A DNA stretch of 49,277 nt from Negativicutes bacterium (GTDB taxonomy: Bacteria; Bacillota_C; Negativicutes; Sporomusales_B; JARLHX01), in NCBI GenBank assembly GCA_031292015.1, contig JARLHY010000155.1:1-49277 (forward strand), in the 5' to 3' direction. Every line of letters begins with the position of its first letter. The stretch's first letter is position 1. The translations under genes and the position numbers were made by a program. The notes beneath the pieces are model-generated. The model saw nothing but the letters and a program-made list of their open reading frames with translations. It was not told where the DNA came from and did not search any database. This document shows positions 8,029 to 15,947 of the stretch, piece after piece.

Positions 8029-9294
8029 ATGAGGATACAATTAGAAAAATTAATTGGAAATGATAATCCAATAGAATATCGTATCTTGAATTTGTTGCTG
8101 ATAATCGGTATTGCTTTGTCCGTTATCAGCACTATTATTAACTGCGTAATCGGTGTCGGGCTGGAAATGATTGCAATCAATGTTTGCACCGATATAATCC
8201 TGCTTTGTTTTTACTATGCCGCGGTTGTCAGGAAAAAGTATGGCGTAGTCACTTCGTTGGCCATATTTTCGATGATTTTTATTTTCACGCCCAGCATGTG
8301 GCTTTTTAACGGCGGCCTACTGGGGGGGTCAACGGCGTATGTAATATTTTTCTCCTCTGCCATTGCGCTTCTGCTGAATGGGGTTAAGCGGATTGTCGCA
8401 ATAGCAGGTCTGATAGGAATTATTTTGTTTCTTGTGTTTCTGGAATATAACAATCCCTCTTCGATCATTGGCTATAGTAATGACTTTACCAAGTATACCG
8501 ACGTAGCAATCAACCTGATCATCGTTCTTGTTACAAATTCGGCTGCTTTCGGGCTCTTCATGAAATTCTATATCAAGGAACAGCACAAAGCCAGGGAATA
8601 TCTGCTGCAGGTTGAGCAACAGAAAATGGACAGTGCGTTAAGCCGGTTCGACAGGTTGAACCTTATCGGCGAGATTGCCGCCAGCATCGGTCACGAGGTC
8701 CGTAATCCCATGACGACGGTAAGAGGATATCTGCAGCTCTATCAAAAGAAATATCAACAACATGAAGAGCAGTTTGACTTGATGATTAATGAAATAGACA
8801 GAGCCAACGCCATTATCACCGAGTTCTTATCGTTAGCCAAGAACAAACGGGTAGATTTAAAATTAGGCAATCTGAATACTACCATCACCAACCTGTTTCC
8901 GCTTCTCCAGGCTGATGCCTTCAGGACCGGACACTATCTGAATCTGGAAACAAGCGATGTTCCGGATGTCCTGTTTGACGACAATGAGATACGTCAACTG
9001 CTGCTGAATCTGTTCCGGAACGCGCTGGAGGCCACGCCGGAACGCTGTACGATAACAATAGCAACCAAAGTGGATTACCAATGTGTGCATCTGTCGGTTC
9101 GGGATACCGGGCCGGGCCTGCCTGATCTCGTACTGCAGAATATCGGCAAACCATTTGTTACAACCAAGGAGACAGGTACCGGTCTCGGCTTGCCGGTCTG
9201 CTACAGCATCGCGAAAAGACACAACGCCGAGATCGATGTGGAAACAGGGGCCGGCGGAACAACTTTCATGGTGAAATTCAATTTGCCTTCGTAG
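8029..9294 (+). CDS. Membrane sensor histidine kinase (sporulation-kinase type)
   Basis: 421 residues. About six membrane helices occupy residues 17-182, with very short loops, so the signal is probably sensed in or at the membrane. The cytoplasmic kinase core has H-box GHEVRNPMTTVRGYLQLY with His222, the N-box FRNALEA, G1 DTGPGLP and G2 GTGLGLP, all intact. The core is close to that of the kinase at 4766-6136 (same DRLNLIGE lead-in and GYLQ extension), so the two are paralogues with different sensors. No response regulator is adjacent. AGAGG precedes the ATG. Spo0A phosphorelay input is inferred. Confidence 0.85.
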   Translation: MRIQLEKLIGNDNPIEYRILNLLLIIGIALSVISTIINCVIGVGLEMIAINVCTDIILLCFYYAAVVRKKYGVVTSLAIFSMIFIFTPSMWLFNGGLLGGSTAYVIFFSSAIALLLNGVKRIVAIAGLIGIILFLVFLEYNNPSSIIGYSNDFTKYTDVAINLIIVLVTNSAAFGLFMKFYIKEQHKAREYLLQVEQQKMDSALSRFDRLNLIGEIAASIGHEVRNPMTTVRGYLQLYQKKYQQHEEQFDLMINEIDRANAIITEFLSLAKNKRVDLKLGNLNTTITNLFPLLQADAFRTGHYLNLETSDVPDVLFDDNEIRQLLLNLFRNALEATPERCTITIATKVDYQCVHLSVRDTGPGLPDLVLQNIGKPFVTTKETGTGLGLPVCYSIAKRHNAEIDVETGAGGTTFMVKFNLPS

Positions 9295-9331
9295 AACAAG
9301 AAATGAAGCAGCTGGAAAAACAGGCGACAGA

Positions 9332-9361
9332 CCCTCAGCCATCAGGCTGAGGGCCTGTTTT
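9332..9361 (+). terminator. Intrinsic terminator of the kinase gene
   Basis: CCCTCAGCC, loop ATCA, GGCTGAGGG, then CCTGTTTTAT. It lies between convergent kinase and chemoreceptor genes. Confidence 0.85.
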
Positions 9362-11069
9362 ATAATTTGAAATTGCCGACCATGATTTGCATTTTCTCGG
9401 CCATCGTTGCCAGTTCGCGGCTTGCAGTGGCTATTTCTTCGATCGAGGCTGAAATATGGGCGGTGGAAGAAGACACTTCCCCGGTTTGTACCGCGGTGCT
9501 TTTCGCAATCCCGTGAATTTCCTGCACAACAGATACAATCTGCCGATTGCCGACATTGACATTTTGCACGGCTTGAGACGTGTCCTGCGTTTGCCTGGCG
9601 ACATGCTGTACCAGAGTGATGATCTCCCTGAATGCATTGCCGGCATTGGCAACCGCCGCGATTCCTGTCTGAACTTCTTTCGTCCCGGAATTGATCGTCT
9701 CCACGGCCTGGATCGTCTCTGTTTGAATTTCGCCTACAAGAACAGCGATCTTTTGGGCTGCTTCATGAGATTGTTCTGCCAGTTTCCGAACTTCCTCCGC
9801 AACAACAGCGAACCCGCGGCCGTGCTCTCCGGCGCGGGCGGCTTCAATCGCCGCGTTGAGAGCCAATAAATTAGTCTGACTTGCGATGCCGGAAATCGTC
9901 TCCACAATCAGCCCGATTTCCCGTGAGCGCTCCCCGAGACCGGTTACAGCCTTGGCAGAATGGAACACGGTTTCTTCGATGACTCCCATCTCCCGCACCA
10001 CCGTATCCACCAACTGGCCACCGTTATTGGCCGCCGCTGTCGTCTTGTCCATGACTTCAGCCATATTCGTTGTATTGGCGATCGCTGTATTGATCCCGCT
10101 GGACATTTCTTCCACTGCTTTTACAGCTTTGTCAACAGATTTTAATTGCGTATCAGCCCCGTTGGCCACACCTTGTATCGATTTGGCAACAACCGCGGTA
10201 ACCTCAACTGTCTCTGAGGCCCCGGCAGTGAGTTGCTGGCTGGAAGCAGCAACAAGTTCTGCCGCCCGTGCGATATCGGTAACCAATTGTCCCAGTTTCC
10301 TGCACATTTTGCCTGCAGCTTCAGCAACCCGCCCGGCCTCGTCTTTGGAAGCATCGGACAGGCAGACCGATAAATTTCCGAGGGCAACTGCCTCAAGATT
10401 ATCAATAACGTCTTCAAATCTTTTGGCCATCTGCCGTGCGAAATACAATCCTATTAACAGCGCCAGAACAATCGATATTGCGGCAATTGTCACGATGCTG
10501 ACAACAACTATATTGGCGAATTTGCCGATATTACTGGCCAACTGTTCCGCCGATCGGGAATTGTGACTGCTGATTTCGTGCCTCATATCGGTCGCGATTT
10601 GAAAAATGGGTTGGCTTTGGAGAAACAAATTATATGCTTCCTGATTTTTTCCGCTGGTAGCCAGCTGGATAATGTCAGAACGAGCTTTGCGATAGGCCGT
10701 CAACTCGTTGGTAAGCTTGTCCATCGTACTTTTTTCAAATTCGTCCAAGCCTCGTTTGATGAAGGTATCCTGGAGCTGATTGATTTTCGCTGTATTCGCT
10801 TCAACTTGTTTCAAAAATGCTTTTTGGTTTTCCGGATCATTCGATAAAATAATTTTGAGTAAAGTCCCTTCCGAATCTTTACTTAACAGTCTTACCTCTT
10901 CGATATCCAAAATGCCCAGGGTGTGGTGGGCGTACATTCTGCCGGCATAATCGACCATTTTATTTTCAAAATAAAAAGTTGATAAACTCAATATCAAAAT
11001 TCCGATAAAATTGACAACAAGTAAAATGATCATTTTTTGAAATATCGTTAGATTCCGCAAGAGTTGCAT
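9360..11069 (-). CDS. Methyl-accepting chemotaxis protein
   Basis: 569 residues. A membrane helix at about 8-28 and another at about 187-207 bracket a four-helix-bundle extracellular sensor domain. A HAMP domain follows (about 208-260), then the long coiled-coil signalling domain with the hairpin tip around [20 protein letters not shown]. It would couple a small-molecule signal to CheA/CheW. An ATG at 11087 lies inside the ribosome binding site (GAGGAGAGGG), so the next in-frame ATG at 11069, six bases after it, is the start. It is a single gene with no che genes nearby. Confidence 0.9.
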   Translation of the reverse strand: MQLLRNLTIFQKMIILLVVNFIGILILSLSTFYFENKMVDYAGRMYAHHTLGILDIEEVRLLSKDSEGTLLKIILSNDPENQKAFLKQVEANTAKINQLQDTFIKRGLDEFEKSTMDKLTNELTAYRKARSDIIQLATSGKNQEAYNLFLQSQPIFQIATDMRHEISSHNSRSAEQLASNIGKFANIVVVSIVTIAAISIVLALLIGLYFARQMAKRFEDVIDNLEAVALGNLSVCLSDASKDEAGRVAEAAGKMCRKLGQLVTDIARAAELVAASSQQLTAGASETVEVTAVVAKSIQGVANGADTQLKSVDKAVKAVEEMSSGINTAIANTTNMAEVMDKTTAAANNGGQLVDTVVREMGVIEETVFHSAKAVTGLGERSREIGLIVETISGIASQTNLLALNAAIEAARAGEHGRGFAVVAEEVRKLAEQSHEAAQKIAVLVGEIQTETIQAVETINSGTKEVQTGIAAVANAGNAFREIITLVQHVARQTQDTSQAVQNVNVGNRQIVSVVQEIHGIAKSTAVQTGEVSSSTAHISASIEEIATASRELATMAEKMQIMVGNFKL

Positions 11070-11087
11070 CGTATTCCCTCTCCTCAT

Positions 11088-11754
11088 TAAATATTCTTAT
11101 AAACGGACCGGCCTTGGATCAGGATTTTGGCAAAGCAGCTTTATATTGTCCGGCTGTAACAATTATTAACAGAAAATTCGACAAAAACAAACATTTTCCT
11201 GCTGCCTGCGAATAACTTGTCTCATACGATATTGCGAAAAGCCGGGACGGGCGATGCTTTCGGCGTAGAGGTTTGGGGGCCAGCGTTCATAGGAGGGTGG
11301 TTGAATTCACTTTGCTGCTTCATAACAAAACAAGGGCCGCTGGTATTGATCCAGGGCCCTTGTTGCCTTTGTCGATTTCCGACAGAAAATTTCCACAAAA
11401 TGACTGATTGCCGTGCTATAATGTAATCAAAGATATCCCTAACCATGAGCAAGCTGAACAATAATCGACAGTGATCGACTGCCGCTTTCAGCTAACGAAG
11501 AAATTGTAGTTACCGTAATGACAATATGGTGGAATATTACGCAATATAATGCTAATTTTCTCTGAAAAAACGTCGCCGGTCATAAAACTCATTGGAAAAA
11601 CTGGATTCTTCTTTTCGTCCGATCTGCTTTTAGAAAAAAATGACAGATTCAAATAATTTTCGACAAAATGTGTTAAATATTGCAGGAATTCCAGAAGTTG
11701 TTATCAAATATATACAACGACCCGCTAGAAACTACAAAAAGGGAGTTGTACATT
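11088..11754. other. Long intergenic region
   Basis: This 667-base gap between the chemoreceptor and the first AbrB-type gene has no convincing ORF. It holds the chemoreceptor promoter side, a GC-rich patch at about 11225-11310 that can fold (CGAAAAGC against GCTTTCG), the hairpin at 11322-11364, and an A/T-rich stretch before 11755 that should carry the promoter of the AbrB-type gene. Confidence 0.6.
11322..11364 (-). terminator. Terminator-like hairpin
   Basis: On the minus strand CAAGGGCCC and GGCCCTTG pair around a 15-base loop and are followed by TTTTGTT. No minus-strand gene clearly ends here, so a short transcript from about 11365-11500 is possible. Confidence 0.5.
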
Positions 11755-11997
11755 ATGAAATCTACCGGGATGGTAAGAAAAACCGATGAACTGGGGAGAA
11801 TCGTACTTCCCATCGAATTGCGCCGGACTCTCGATATCGCTTACAAGGACGGACTGGAAATCTTTACTGACAACAACTGTATCATTCTTCGTAAATATCA
11901 GCCAGCTTGTGTATTTTGCGGCAATGCAAGCGAGATTACCAACTTCAAGGGTAAAAACATCTGCACAGATTGCCTGTCCAACTTTGAGAAAAAATAG
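11755..11997 (+). CDS. AbrB-type transition regulator with zinc ribbon
   Basis: 80 residues. The N-terminal 48 residues are an AbrB/MazE-like swapped-hairpin DNA-binding domain (STGMVRKTDELGRIVLPIEL, then RRTL). The rest is a CxxC...CxxC zinc ribbon (CVFC near residue 52, CTDC near 71) in place of the usual AbrB C-terminal domain. AbrB proteins repress post-exponential genes such as those for sporulation and secreted products. GGGAG at 11741-11745 fixes the ATG at 11755. A close paralogue lies at 16820-17056. A start at 11680 has no support. Confidence 0.85.
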   Translation: MKSTGMVRKTDELGRIVLPIELRRTLDIAYKDGLEIFTDNNCIILRKYQPACVFCGNASEITNFKGKNICTDCLSNFEKK

Positions 11998-12059
11998 CTG
12001 GTATTGGCAGCGGAACCCGAACAAGAATCCTGAAGAACGCTTTTATGGAGCTGATGTTC

Positions 12060-12218
12060 ATGTACGAGACAATAAAACATGAATGTGGTGCCCGGGCCCA
12101 TCTTGTCAACAAATCATTGGTTGCCGGTTGGAACCTGTATTGTTGCAACCGGTGCGGGACGACTTTCTTCAAATGGATCACCAAAGAAATGTTCGACAAA
12201 GCCAGCAAAGCGCAATAG
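12060..12218 (+). CDS. Small zinc-ribbon-like protein
   Basis: A 52-residue ORF, not recognised. It has a cysteine near the N terminus (HECGAR) and a CCNRCG knuckle in the middle, flanked by aromatic and basic residues (GWNLYCC, FFKWITKEMF); three or four cysteines could bind one zinc. GGAG at 12047-12050 is nine bases before the ATG at 12060; another in-frame ATG lies at 12045. It starts about 60 bases after the AbrB-type gene and is followed by a terminator at 12312, so the two may share a transcript. Coding is probable but unproven. Confidence 0.5.
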   Translation: MYETIKHECGARAHLVNKSLVAGWNLYCCNRCGTTFFKWITKEMFDKASKAQ

Positions 12219-12311
12219 CAATCCGCTGCAAATCGGAATGGGCCTAAATATCGGTCTTATGCTTGCTTTTAGGTTACTCCTGCCTGATTTTGTTCTTTTT
12301 CTGTCCCCAAG

Positions 12312-12335
12312 CCACCGTCGAAGGTGGTTTTTTTT
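12312..12335 (+). terminator. Intrinsic terminator
   Basis: CCACC, loop GTCGAA, GGTGG, then eight T. It ends the AbrB-type/small zinc-ribbon unit. Confidence 0.85.
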
Positions 12336-12459
12336 GTCTGGTTCGACTTTTAACATCGTAATCGCGTGATTTAAAAGCAGGAACGGTCATTGGCGCGTAA
12401 AGGCAACTGTGATCTTTCTTTGCTCCCGTATATATCAGACATGAGCGCAAAGCTTGCTC

Positions 12460-12532
12460 GGTATGAAGCCACGGCCGGGAGGCCGCAACTGATGGTGCAC
12501 CCCTGGGACCGCTTTGTCCCGTTCGGAATACC
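12460..12532. other. Candidate structured RNA: closing stem plus two hairpins
   Basis: GGTAT (12460-12464) pairs with ATACC (12528-12532) and encloses CGGCC-GGGA-GGCCG (12472-12485) and GGGAC-CGCTTT-GTCCC (12505-12520), with the self-complementary GGTGCACC between the two. This forms a three-way junction on either strand. No known RNA family was recognised, and no gene lies here. Confidence 0.4.
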
Positions 12533-12574
12533 TGAAAGTACATAACACCTGATTTTTGCCTGCGTCAATTGCAG

Positions 12575-13000
12575 CTATCTTCTGTCCTCCGCGATCCGCA
12601 CTTTTTTCAGTTGCCTGCCAAAAAGGATCGCTTGTTTATGACTTGGCATATAAACATCGATCCGGTTTGCGGTAATCGCCCCACCCCGGTCGGTCACAAC
12701 AAATTCGCCCATTCCCTCGATGTGGACCCTGGTTCCAAACGGTATACTCTCATCCATGGCAATATGCCCGATTTCTACGTGTACGCCGCTGGCAGTAATG
12801 CCGTCATCTTTGTCGCAGCTGTTGATATCGTCGGTGTAAGCGGTCACTTCCGCCACCATTTCGCGGTACGCCGGTTGAACTGGCTGTGCCTGAATGGCCT
12901 GGTTGCTGTATTTGTGGGTTTCGGCGTGGCCGGTACTGGCGTTTGCAAGATGTGAAAGAAATAATGAAAGGGCCAAAGCGACCGCTCCCGCCACTCGCAT
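12575..13000 (-). CDS. Secreted 3D-domain protein
   Basis: 141 residues. A signal peptide (hydrophobic to about residue 20, ending near NASTGHA) is followed by a linker and a C-terminal 3D domain (about 55-135), a double-psi beta-barrel with three conserved aspartates seen here in EVTAYTDD, the VVTDRGG segment and NRIDVYMP. 3D domains occur in lytic transglycosylase and resuscitation/germination proteins acting on peptidoglycan. Here the domain stands alone, as in YuiC/YorM-type proteins. GGAGGGG precedes the ATG. A canonical sigma-54 promoter lies 38-54 bases upstream, so expression should need RpoN and an activator. Confidence 0.85.
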   Translation of the reverse strand: MRVAGAVALALSLFLSHLANASTGHAETHKYSNQAIQAQPVQPAYREMVAEVTAYTDDINSCDKDDGITASGVHVEIGHIAMDESIPFGTRVHIEGMGEFVVTDRGGAITANRIDVYMPSHKQAILFGRQLKKVRIAEDRR

Positions 13001-13037
13001 GAGTCACCCCTCCTTGTTGATTGGTGGTTTGTCATAG

Positions 13038-13054
13038 ATGCAAGTTTTGTGCCA
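13038..13054 (-). promoter_or_regulatory. Sigma-54 (-24/-12) promoter of the 3D gene
   Basis: Minus strand: TGGCAC, five bases, TTGCAT, an exact match to the RpoN consensus TGGCAC-N5-TTGCW. The expected start is near 13027, giving a leader of about 27 bases before the ATG at 13000. Confidence 0.85.
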
Positions 13055-13073
13055 GTATCAATAAGACGGGATT

Positions 13074-13127
13074 GCCCGGTTCGCCATCCTTTCATCCGGT
13101 TAAGCCGCTGAAAGGATGCGGCCGGGC
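13074..13127. repeat. Large inverted repeat between divergent sigma-54 promoters
   Basis: Inner arms CATCCTTTCA (13085-13094) and TGAAAGGATG (13109-13118) are perfect; outer arms GCCCGG (13074) and CCGGGC (13122) extend the fold. It lies 20 bases upstream of one RpoN promoter and 25 upstream of the other, where activator sites are often found. As RNA on the plus strand it would also be terminator-like, with TTTTAT following. Confidence 0.65.
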
Positions 13128-13151
13128 TTTTATATAACAATGACTTCAGAT

Positions 13152-13168
13152 TGGCATGCTTTTTGCAT
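13152..13168 (+). promoter_or_regulatory. Sigma-54 (-24/-12) promoter of the membrane/GGDEF/secreted operon
   Basis: TGGCAT, GCTTT, TTGCAT: correct spacing of GG and GC (10 bases) and near-consensus boxes. The predicted start is near 13178, leaving a leader of about 195 bases before the first gene. Confidence 0.85.
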
Positions 13169-13194
13169 TTGTAAATGATTGGCTGAAAAGGAAA

Positions 13195-13296
13195 GCACGA
13201 TTGCTTCGTAAAACCGCGGGAAGATGCCCCGCAGCCGCAGCCGGACCGCTTCGGAGCTGAACCTTCGGGAGGGAGCCGGAATGGACCGTGCATTTT
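13195..13296 (+). other. GC-rich structured leader of the sigma-54 operon
   Basis: GCACG (13195-13199) can pair with CGTGC (13287-13291). Inside are GCGGG/CCCGC (13216-13232), CCG-CTT-CGG and CCT-TCGGG-AGG hairpins, and ATTTTT follows the closing stem. This may be a multibranched RNA or attenuator. It matched no riboswitch family known to me. Confidence 0.4.
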
Positions 13297-13372
13297 TGGT
13301 ACAGACTGTGTAATTCGGTATACCAGGCAGGACAACAGCAAATCGACATGATCACGCAGGAGGGTGAAAAAC

Positions 13373-13924
13373 GTGTTTATCCCGGAAAAATTGATTAACC
13401 TTTGCTCAGGACTTATTCAGGGGGCGACGATGGAGTCGCGGGTGACCGGACAACTGATCGAAAGACTCTCTACCGAGCGAAACTTGAGTGCCTTGGGACC
13501 GGTGCTGGCGGCAATGTCGCAAACGCCGCCTGCCGTGCTTAAGGTGGGGCGGAACGACAAATACAGAGGGGCCTGCTGGCTTGCGGCCATTGCGTTCTTT
13601 GCGCTGGCCTGGCAGTATAGCTGGGCCTTCCTGCCGATGCTGATTCCGGTCGCGTTGCTCTATTACCGGAACCGGAAAGAAGAGTATGATGCGGTTGTCT
13701 TTTTATCGGCCCTGATGCTGAGCCTGGAGATTTTGTCCCACGATTTCGCCGGCTGGGGGACGGCGTATCCCAAGGCGAAAAGGCAGGCTCACGAAATACT
13801 CGTCAAAACTGCGCAAAATCCCAGTGCCATTGAATTCTTGGACTTCATCTTACTGCAAGGTCGAAAGGCCGAGCCCGACTGGGCTGAACAATTTGCCCCT
13901 TACGCGCGGAATCTGGCTTCATAG
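13373..13924 (+). CDS. Membrane protein of unknown function, first gene of sigma-54 operon
   Basis: 183 residues, not recognised. A polar N-terminal helical part (about 1-60) is followed by two or three hydrophobic helices (about 66-100 and 107-125) with a polar RNRKEEYD turn, then a soluble C-terminal tail. AGGAGGG at 13358-13364 overlaps an upstream GTG, so the GTG at 13373, eight bases after it, is the better start. The diguanylate cyclase gene follows after 17 bases, so the two are probably co-translated and may work together at the membrane. Confidence 0.65.
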   Translation: MFIPEKLINLCSGLIQGATMESRVTGQLIERLSTERNLSALGPVLAAMSQTPPAVLKVGRNDKYRGACWLAAIAFFALAWQYSWAFLPMLIPVALLYYRNRKEEYDAVVFLSALMLSLEILSHDFAGWGTAYPKAKRQAHEILVKTAQNPSAIEFLDFILLQGRKAEPDWAEQFAPYARNLAS

Positions 13925-13941
13925 CGAGGGAGGTGCCGGTT

Positions 13942-14616
13942 TTGACAGTAAATCTGTTTTATGAAAAAGCCCCGGCGATTTTGGCCGTTGTTGGCATTTC
14001 CTTCGGCCTGGCCGGGTATTTTGCGGATAAATATTTACAGACTGTGAACCTCGACATAACCTGGGTGATCTGGGGCACTACAGCGCTGGTACTGGCTGTC
14101 TGTGGGAGACTGTTGGGCCGGATGCTGAGACAGCTGGACCTGTTCGCTGCAGTCGACCCCTTGACAGGCCTGCTCAACAGGCGGAGTTTTTGCAAAGTGC
14201 TGGAAATCGAGTACAGACAGCAAACCCGGGCGAAGTCCGGTTTGTGTCTGGCCATCATCGACATCGATAATTTTAAAACCGTTAACGACAGATACGGTCA
14301 CAATATCGGCGACACGGTATTGAAGAATCTGTCCGCAGTGCTGGCCAGGAATATTCGCGCCTATGACACCATCGCCAGATGGGGCGGCGATGAGTTTGTC
14401 CTGCTTCTCCCGCACACCGAAATCGCCGGTGCCAGGGTTGTGGTGGAGAGAATAAAACAGGCGGTGACCCAGACCGAATGGGACCAGAATTTGACTGTCA
14501 GCGTCGGGCTGGTCGCCGTGTCCGAGAACGCTGACCTTGAGCAGGTGCTCGCTGTGGCGGACCAGGCCCTGTATCGGGCGAAACAAAAGAGAAACTCGGT
14601 GGTGGCCAGTGCTTAG
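13942..14616 (+). CDS. Membrane-anchored GGDEF diguanylate cyclase
   Basis: 224 residues. Two short N-terminal membrane helices (about 10-28 and 39-58) lead straight into a GGDEF domain. The active-site motif WGGDEF (148-152 for GGDEF) is intact, and RAYD five residues before it is an RxxD inhibitory site, so product feedback is likely. It makes c-di-GMP from two GTP. There is no separate sensor domain, so the signal may come from the preceding membrane protein. GGGAGGTG at 13928-13935 favours a TTG start at 13942 over the GTG at 13933, which lies inside the ribosome binding site. Confidence 0.88.
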   Translation: MTVNLFYEKAPAILAVVGISFGLAGYFADKYLQTVNLDITWVIWGTTALVLAVCGRLLGRMLRQLDLFAAVDPLTGLLNRRSFCKVLEIEYRQQTRAKSGLCLAIIDIDNFKTVNDRYGHNIGDTVLKNLSAVLARNIRAYDTIARWGGDEFVLLLPHTEIAGARVVVERIKQAVTQTEWDQNLTVSVGLVAVSENADLEQVLAVADQALYRAKQKRNSVVASA

Positions 14617-14656
14617 GTTGAATTGTATAAACCTTGGAAAAACAGGAGGCATAAAC

Positions 14657-15226
14657 ATGAAAAAATTGGTGATACTGTTTTTGTTACTTGTTTTCACCTT
14701 TCCGTCTATCGCCCGGGCCGAAGACAACAGGCAAGTCAATCGGCAGGATAACAGGCAGGACAATCGGCAGGATAACAGACAAGTCAATCGGCAAGATAAC
14801 AGACAAGTCAATCGGCAGGACAACAGCCGCCATGACTGGTCCCATCCGATGTATCACGGCGACAATTGGCATCAGGGCGATTTTCCTGTTGACGCGAACT
14901 CGCCTTTTCGCTGGCATGAACCCTTCAGCTCGGCTCGGGAACGCTTCGGGTCATCAGATTATCGCCTGGACCGCGTCAACGACCGGGCTTGGGACGACCG
15001 TTTCCCCGGATTGCACTCCTTCCGCTGGCGGGACACAGACCAATACGGCCGGGGATTTTGGTATCGTGGCGAGCGGATCAGAGACTGTGTCCTGTTTTTT
15101 GACGACTGGGACGAACTTGTCGGCATCGGTTTCATGTTTGACGGGGTGTTCGTTTTTCTCCGCGACGATATGCAAAGCTACGAACGCGACGAGTCGTTCT
15201 TTGCCGAGTGGTGGAGGCGTCGCTGA
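14657..15226 (+). CDS. Secreted NRQ-repeat protein of unknown function
   Basis: 189 residues. A signal peptide (MKKLVILFLLLVFTFPSIARA) is followed directly by eight tetrapeptides of the form (D/V)NRQ (about residues 23-54), then a Trp-, Arg- and Asp-rich domain to the end with motifs such as HPMYHGDNWH and RWRDTDQYGRGFWYRGERIR. The low-complexity Asn/Arg/Gln arm looks extended and cationic, suited to binding cell wall or polyanions, but the function is unknown. AGGAGG before the ATG at 14657 fixes the start. It sits third in the sigma-54 operon after the diguanylate cyclase, suggesting a c-di-GMP-linked surface role. Confidence 0.75.
   Translation: MKKLVILFLLLVFTFPSIARAEDNRQVNRQDNRQDNRQDNRQVNRQDNRQVNRQDNSRHDWSHPMYHGDNWHQGDFPVDANSPFRWHEPFSSARERFGSSDYRLDRVNDRAWDDRFPGLHSFRWRDTDQYGRGFWYRGERIRDCVLFFDDWDELVGIGFMFDGVFVFLRDDMQSYERDESFFAEWWRRR
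14723..14818 (+). repeat. Eight 12-base tandem repeats encoding (D/V)NRQ
   Basis: Units of 12 bases (GAYAACAGGCAR or GTCAATCGGCAR forms) run eight times in frame inside the secreted protein gene. Serine- and arginine-type drift marks the last unit. Copy number could vary by slippage or recombination. Confidence 0.85.
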
Positions 15227-15318
15227 CGGTATACCGTTGGTCGAGCCGGGGCGTGATTCGGGAAGGAGAACAGGAATTCCTGCCGAAGAGTTACGACACA
15301 GTGAAAGGAGCTGATGGC

Positions 15319-15891
15319 GTGAGACCGAAAATTTTCTGGAAGACTTTTGTCGTTCTGACAGCCTTGCTGGCCATGACGGTTTCCCTGGCGAGCGCGGCGA
15401 GCGTGGAAGAAAAGCGGGAGGCAATTCGTAAGTCGACGAATCAAACCTTGGACAAATTGTACAGCATTCATCCCAGCGCCAGGAATGCTGTCGAAAATGC
15501 GCAAGGATACGCTGTGTTCGGCATTTCCGATGTTAAAATCGTTTTCTTCGGCGGCGGCGGCGGCAAAGGTATGGCTGTGGACAACAACTCCGGCCAGGAA
15601 ACCTTTATGAAGACCGGCGACGTCCAGATCGGCCTGGGTCTCGGTATTAAGAAATTCGACGTGATCTTTGTCTTCGAGAGTGAAAAAGCGCTGGACAATT
15701 TCATCAACAAAGGCTGGGAATTTGGGGGCCAGGCTACCGCTGCTGCCACGGACAGCGTGAGCGGCGGCTCTTTGCAGGGGGCGGTTTCCGTCGGCGAGGA
15801 CATGTGGATGTACCAGTTGACCGACAAAGGACTGGAACTCAGCCTGACTGTCAGGGGTATCCGCTATTATAAGGACAGTGACCTGAACTAA
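15319..15891 (+). CDS. Secreted SYLF-domain (Ysc84-like) lipid-binding protein
   Basis: 190 residues. A signal peptide (about 1-27, ending LASAAS) precedes a SYLF domain covering the rest, seen in NAQGYAVFGISDVKIVFFGG, the glycine-rich turn and the long EFGGQATAAATDSVSGG segment. SYLF domains bind phosphoinositides in eukaryotes; in bacteria they are secreted or periplasmic and of unclear role. AAAGGAG at 15304-15310 supports the GTG at 15319, not the longer frame from 15208. It is last in the sigma-54 operon and followed by a strong hairpin. Confidence 0.85.
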   Translation: MRPKIFWKTFVVLTALLAMTVSLASAASVEEKREAIRKSTNQTLDKLYSIHPSARNAVENAQGYAVFGISDVKIVFFGGGGGKGMAVDNNSGQETFMKTGDVQIGLGLGIKKFDVIFVFESEKALDNFINKGWEFGGQATAAATDSVSGGSLQGAVSVGEDMWMYQLTDKGLELSLTVRGIRYYKDSDLN

Positions 15892-15905
15892 AAGATGCAA
15901 ACCGC

Positions 15906-15931
15906 AAACGCCGGGCGAAAGCCCGGCGTTT
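15906..15931 (+). terminator. Terminator-like perfect hairpin
   Basis: AAACGCCGGGC, loop GAAA, GCCCGGCGTTT: an 11-bp perfect stem right after the SYLF gene, with only a three-T tail. Confidence 0.7.
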
Positions 15932-15947
15932 CAGGTTGAAGACAAAG

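Noticed and set aside
11217..11320. GC-rich patch resembling a riboswitch
   Set aside because: It can fold into one bulged hairpin, but I could not match it to any known aptamer and no gene follows closely.
11670..11690. Possible fifth sigma-54 promoter (TGTGTT, five bases, TTGCAG) before the first AbrB-type gene
   Set aside because: The essential GG of the -24 box is missing, so it is below the standard of the other promoters.
14723..14818. Short regular repeats that might be a CRISPR array
   Set aside because: Units are contiguous 12-mers with no spacers, in frame inside a secreted protein; no cas genes are present.
14035..14823. 262-codon minus-strand frame with SCRLTCLL-type repeats
   Set aside because: It is the reverse of the NRQ repeat DNA and the GGDEF gene; no ribosome binding site and no domain.
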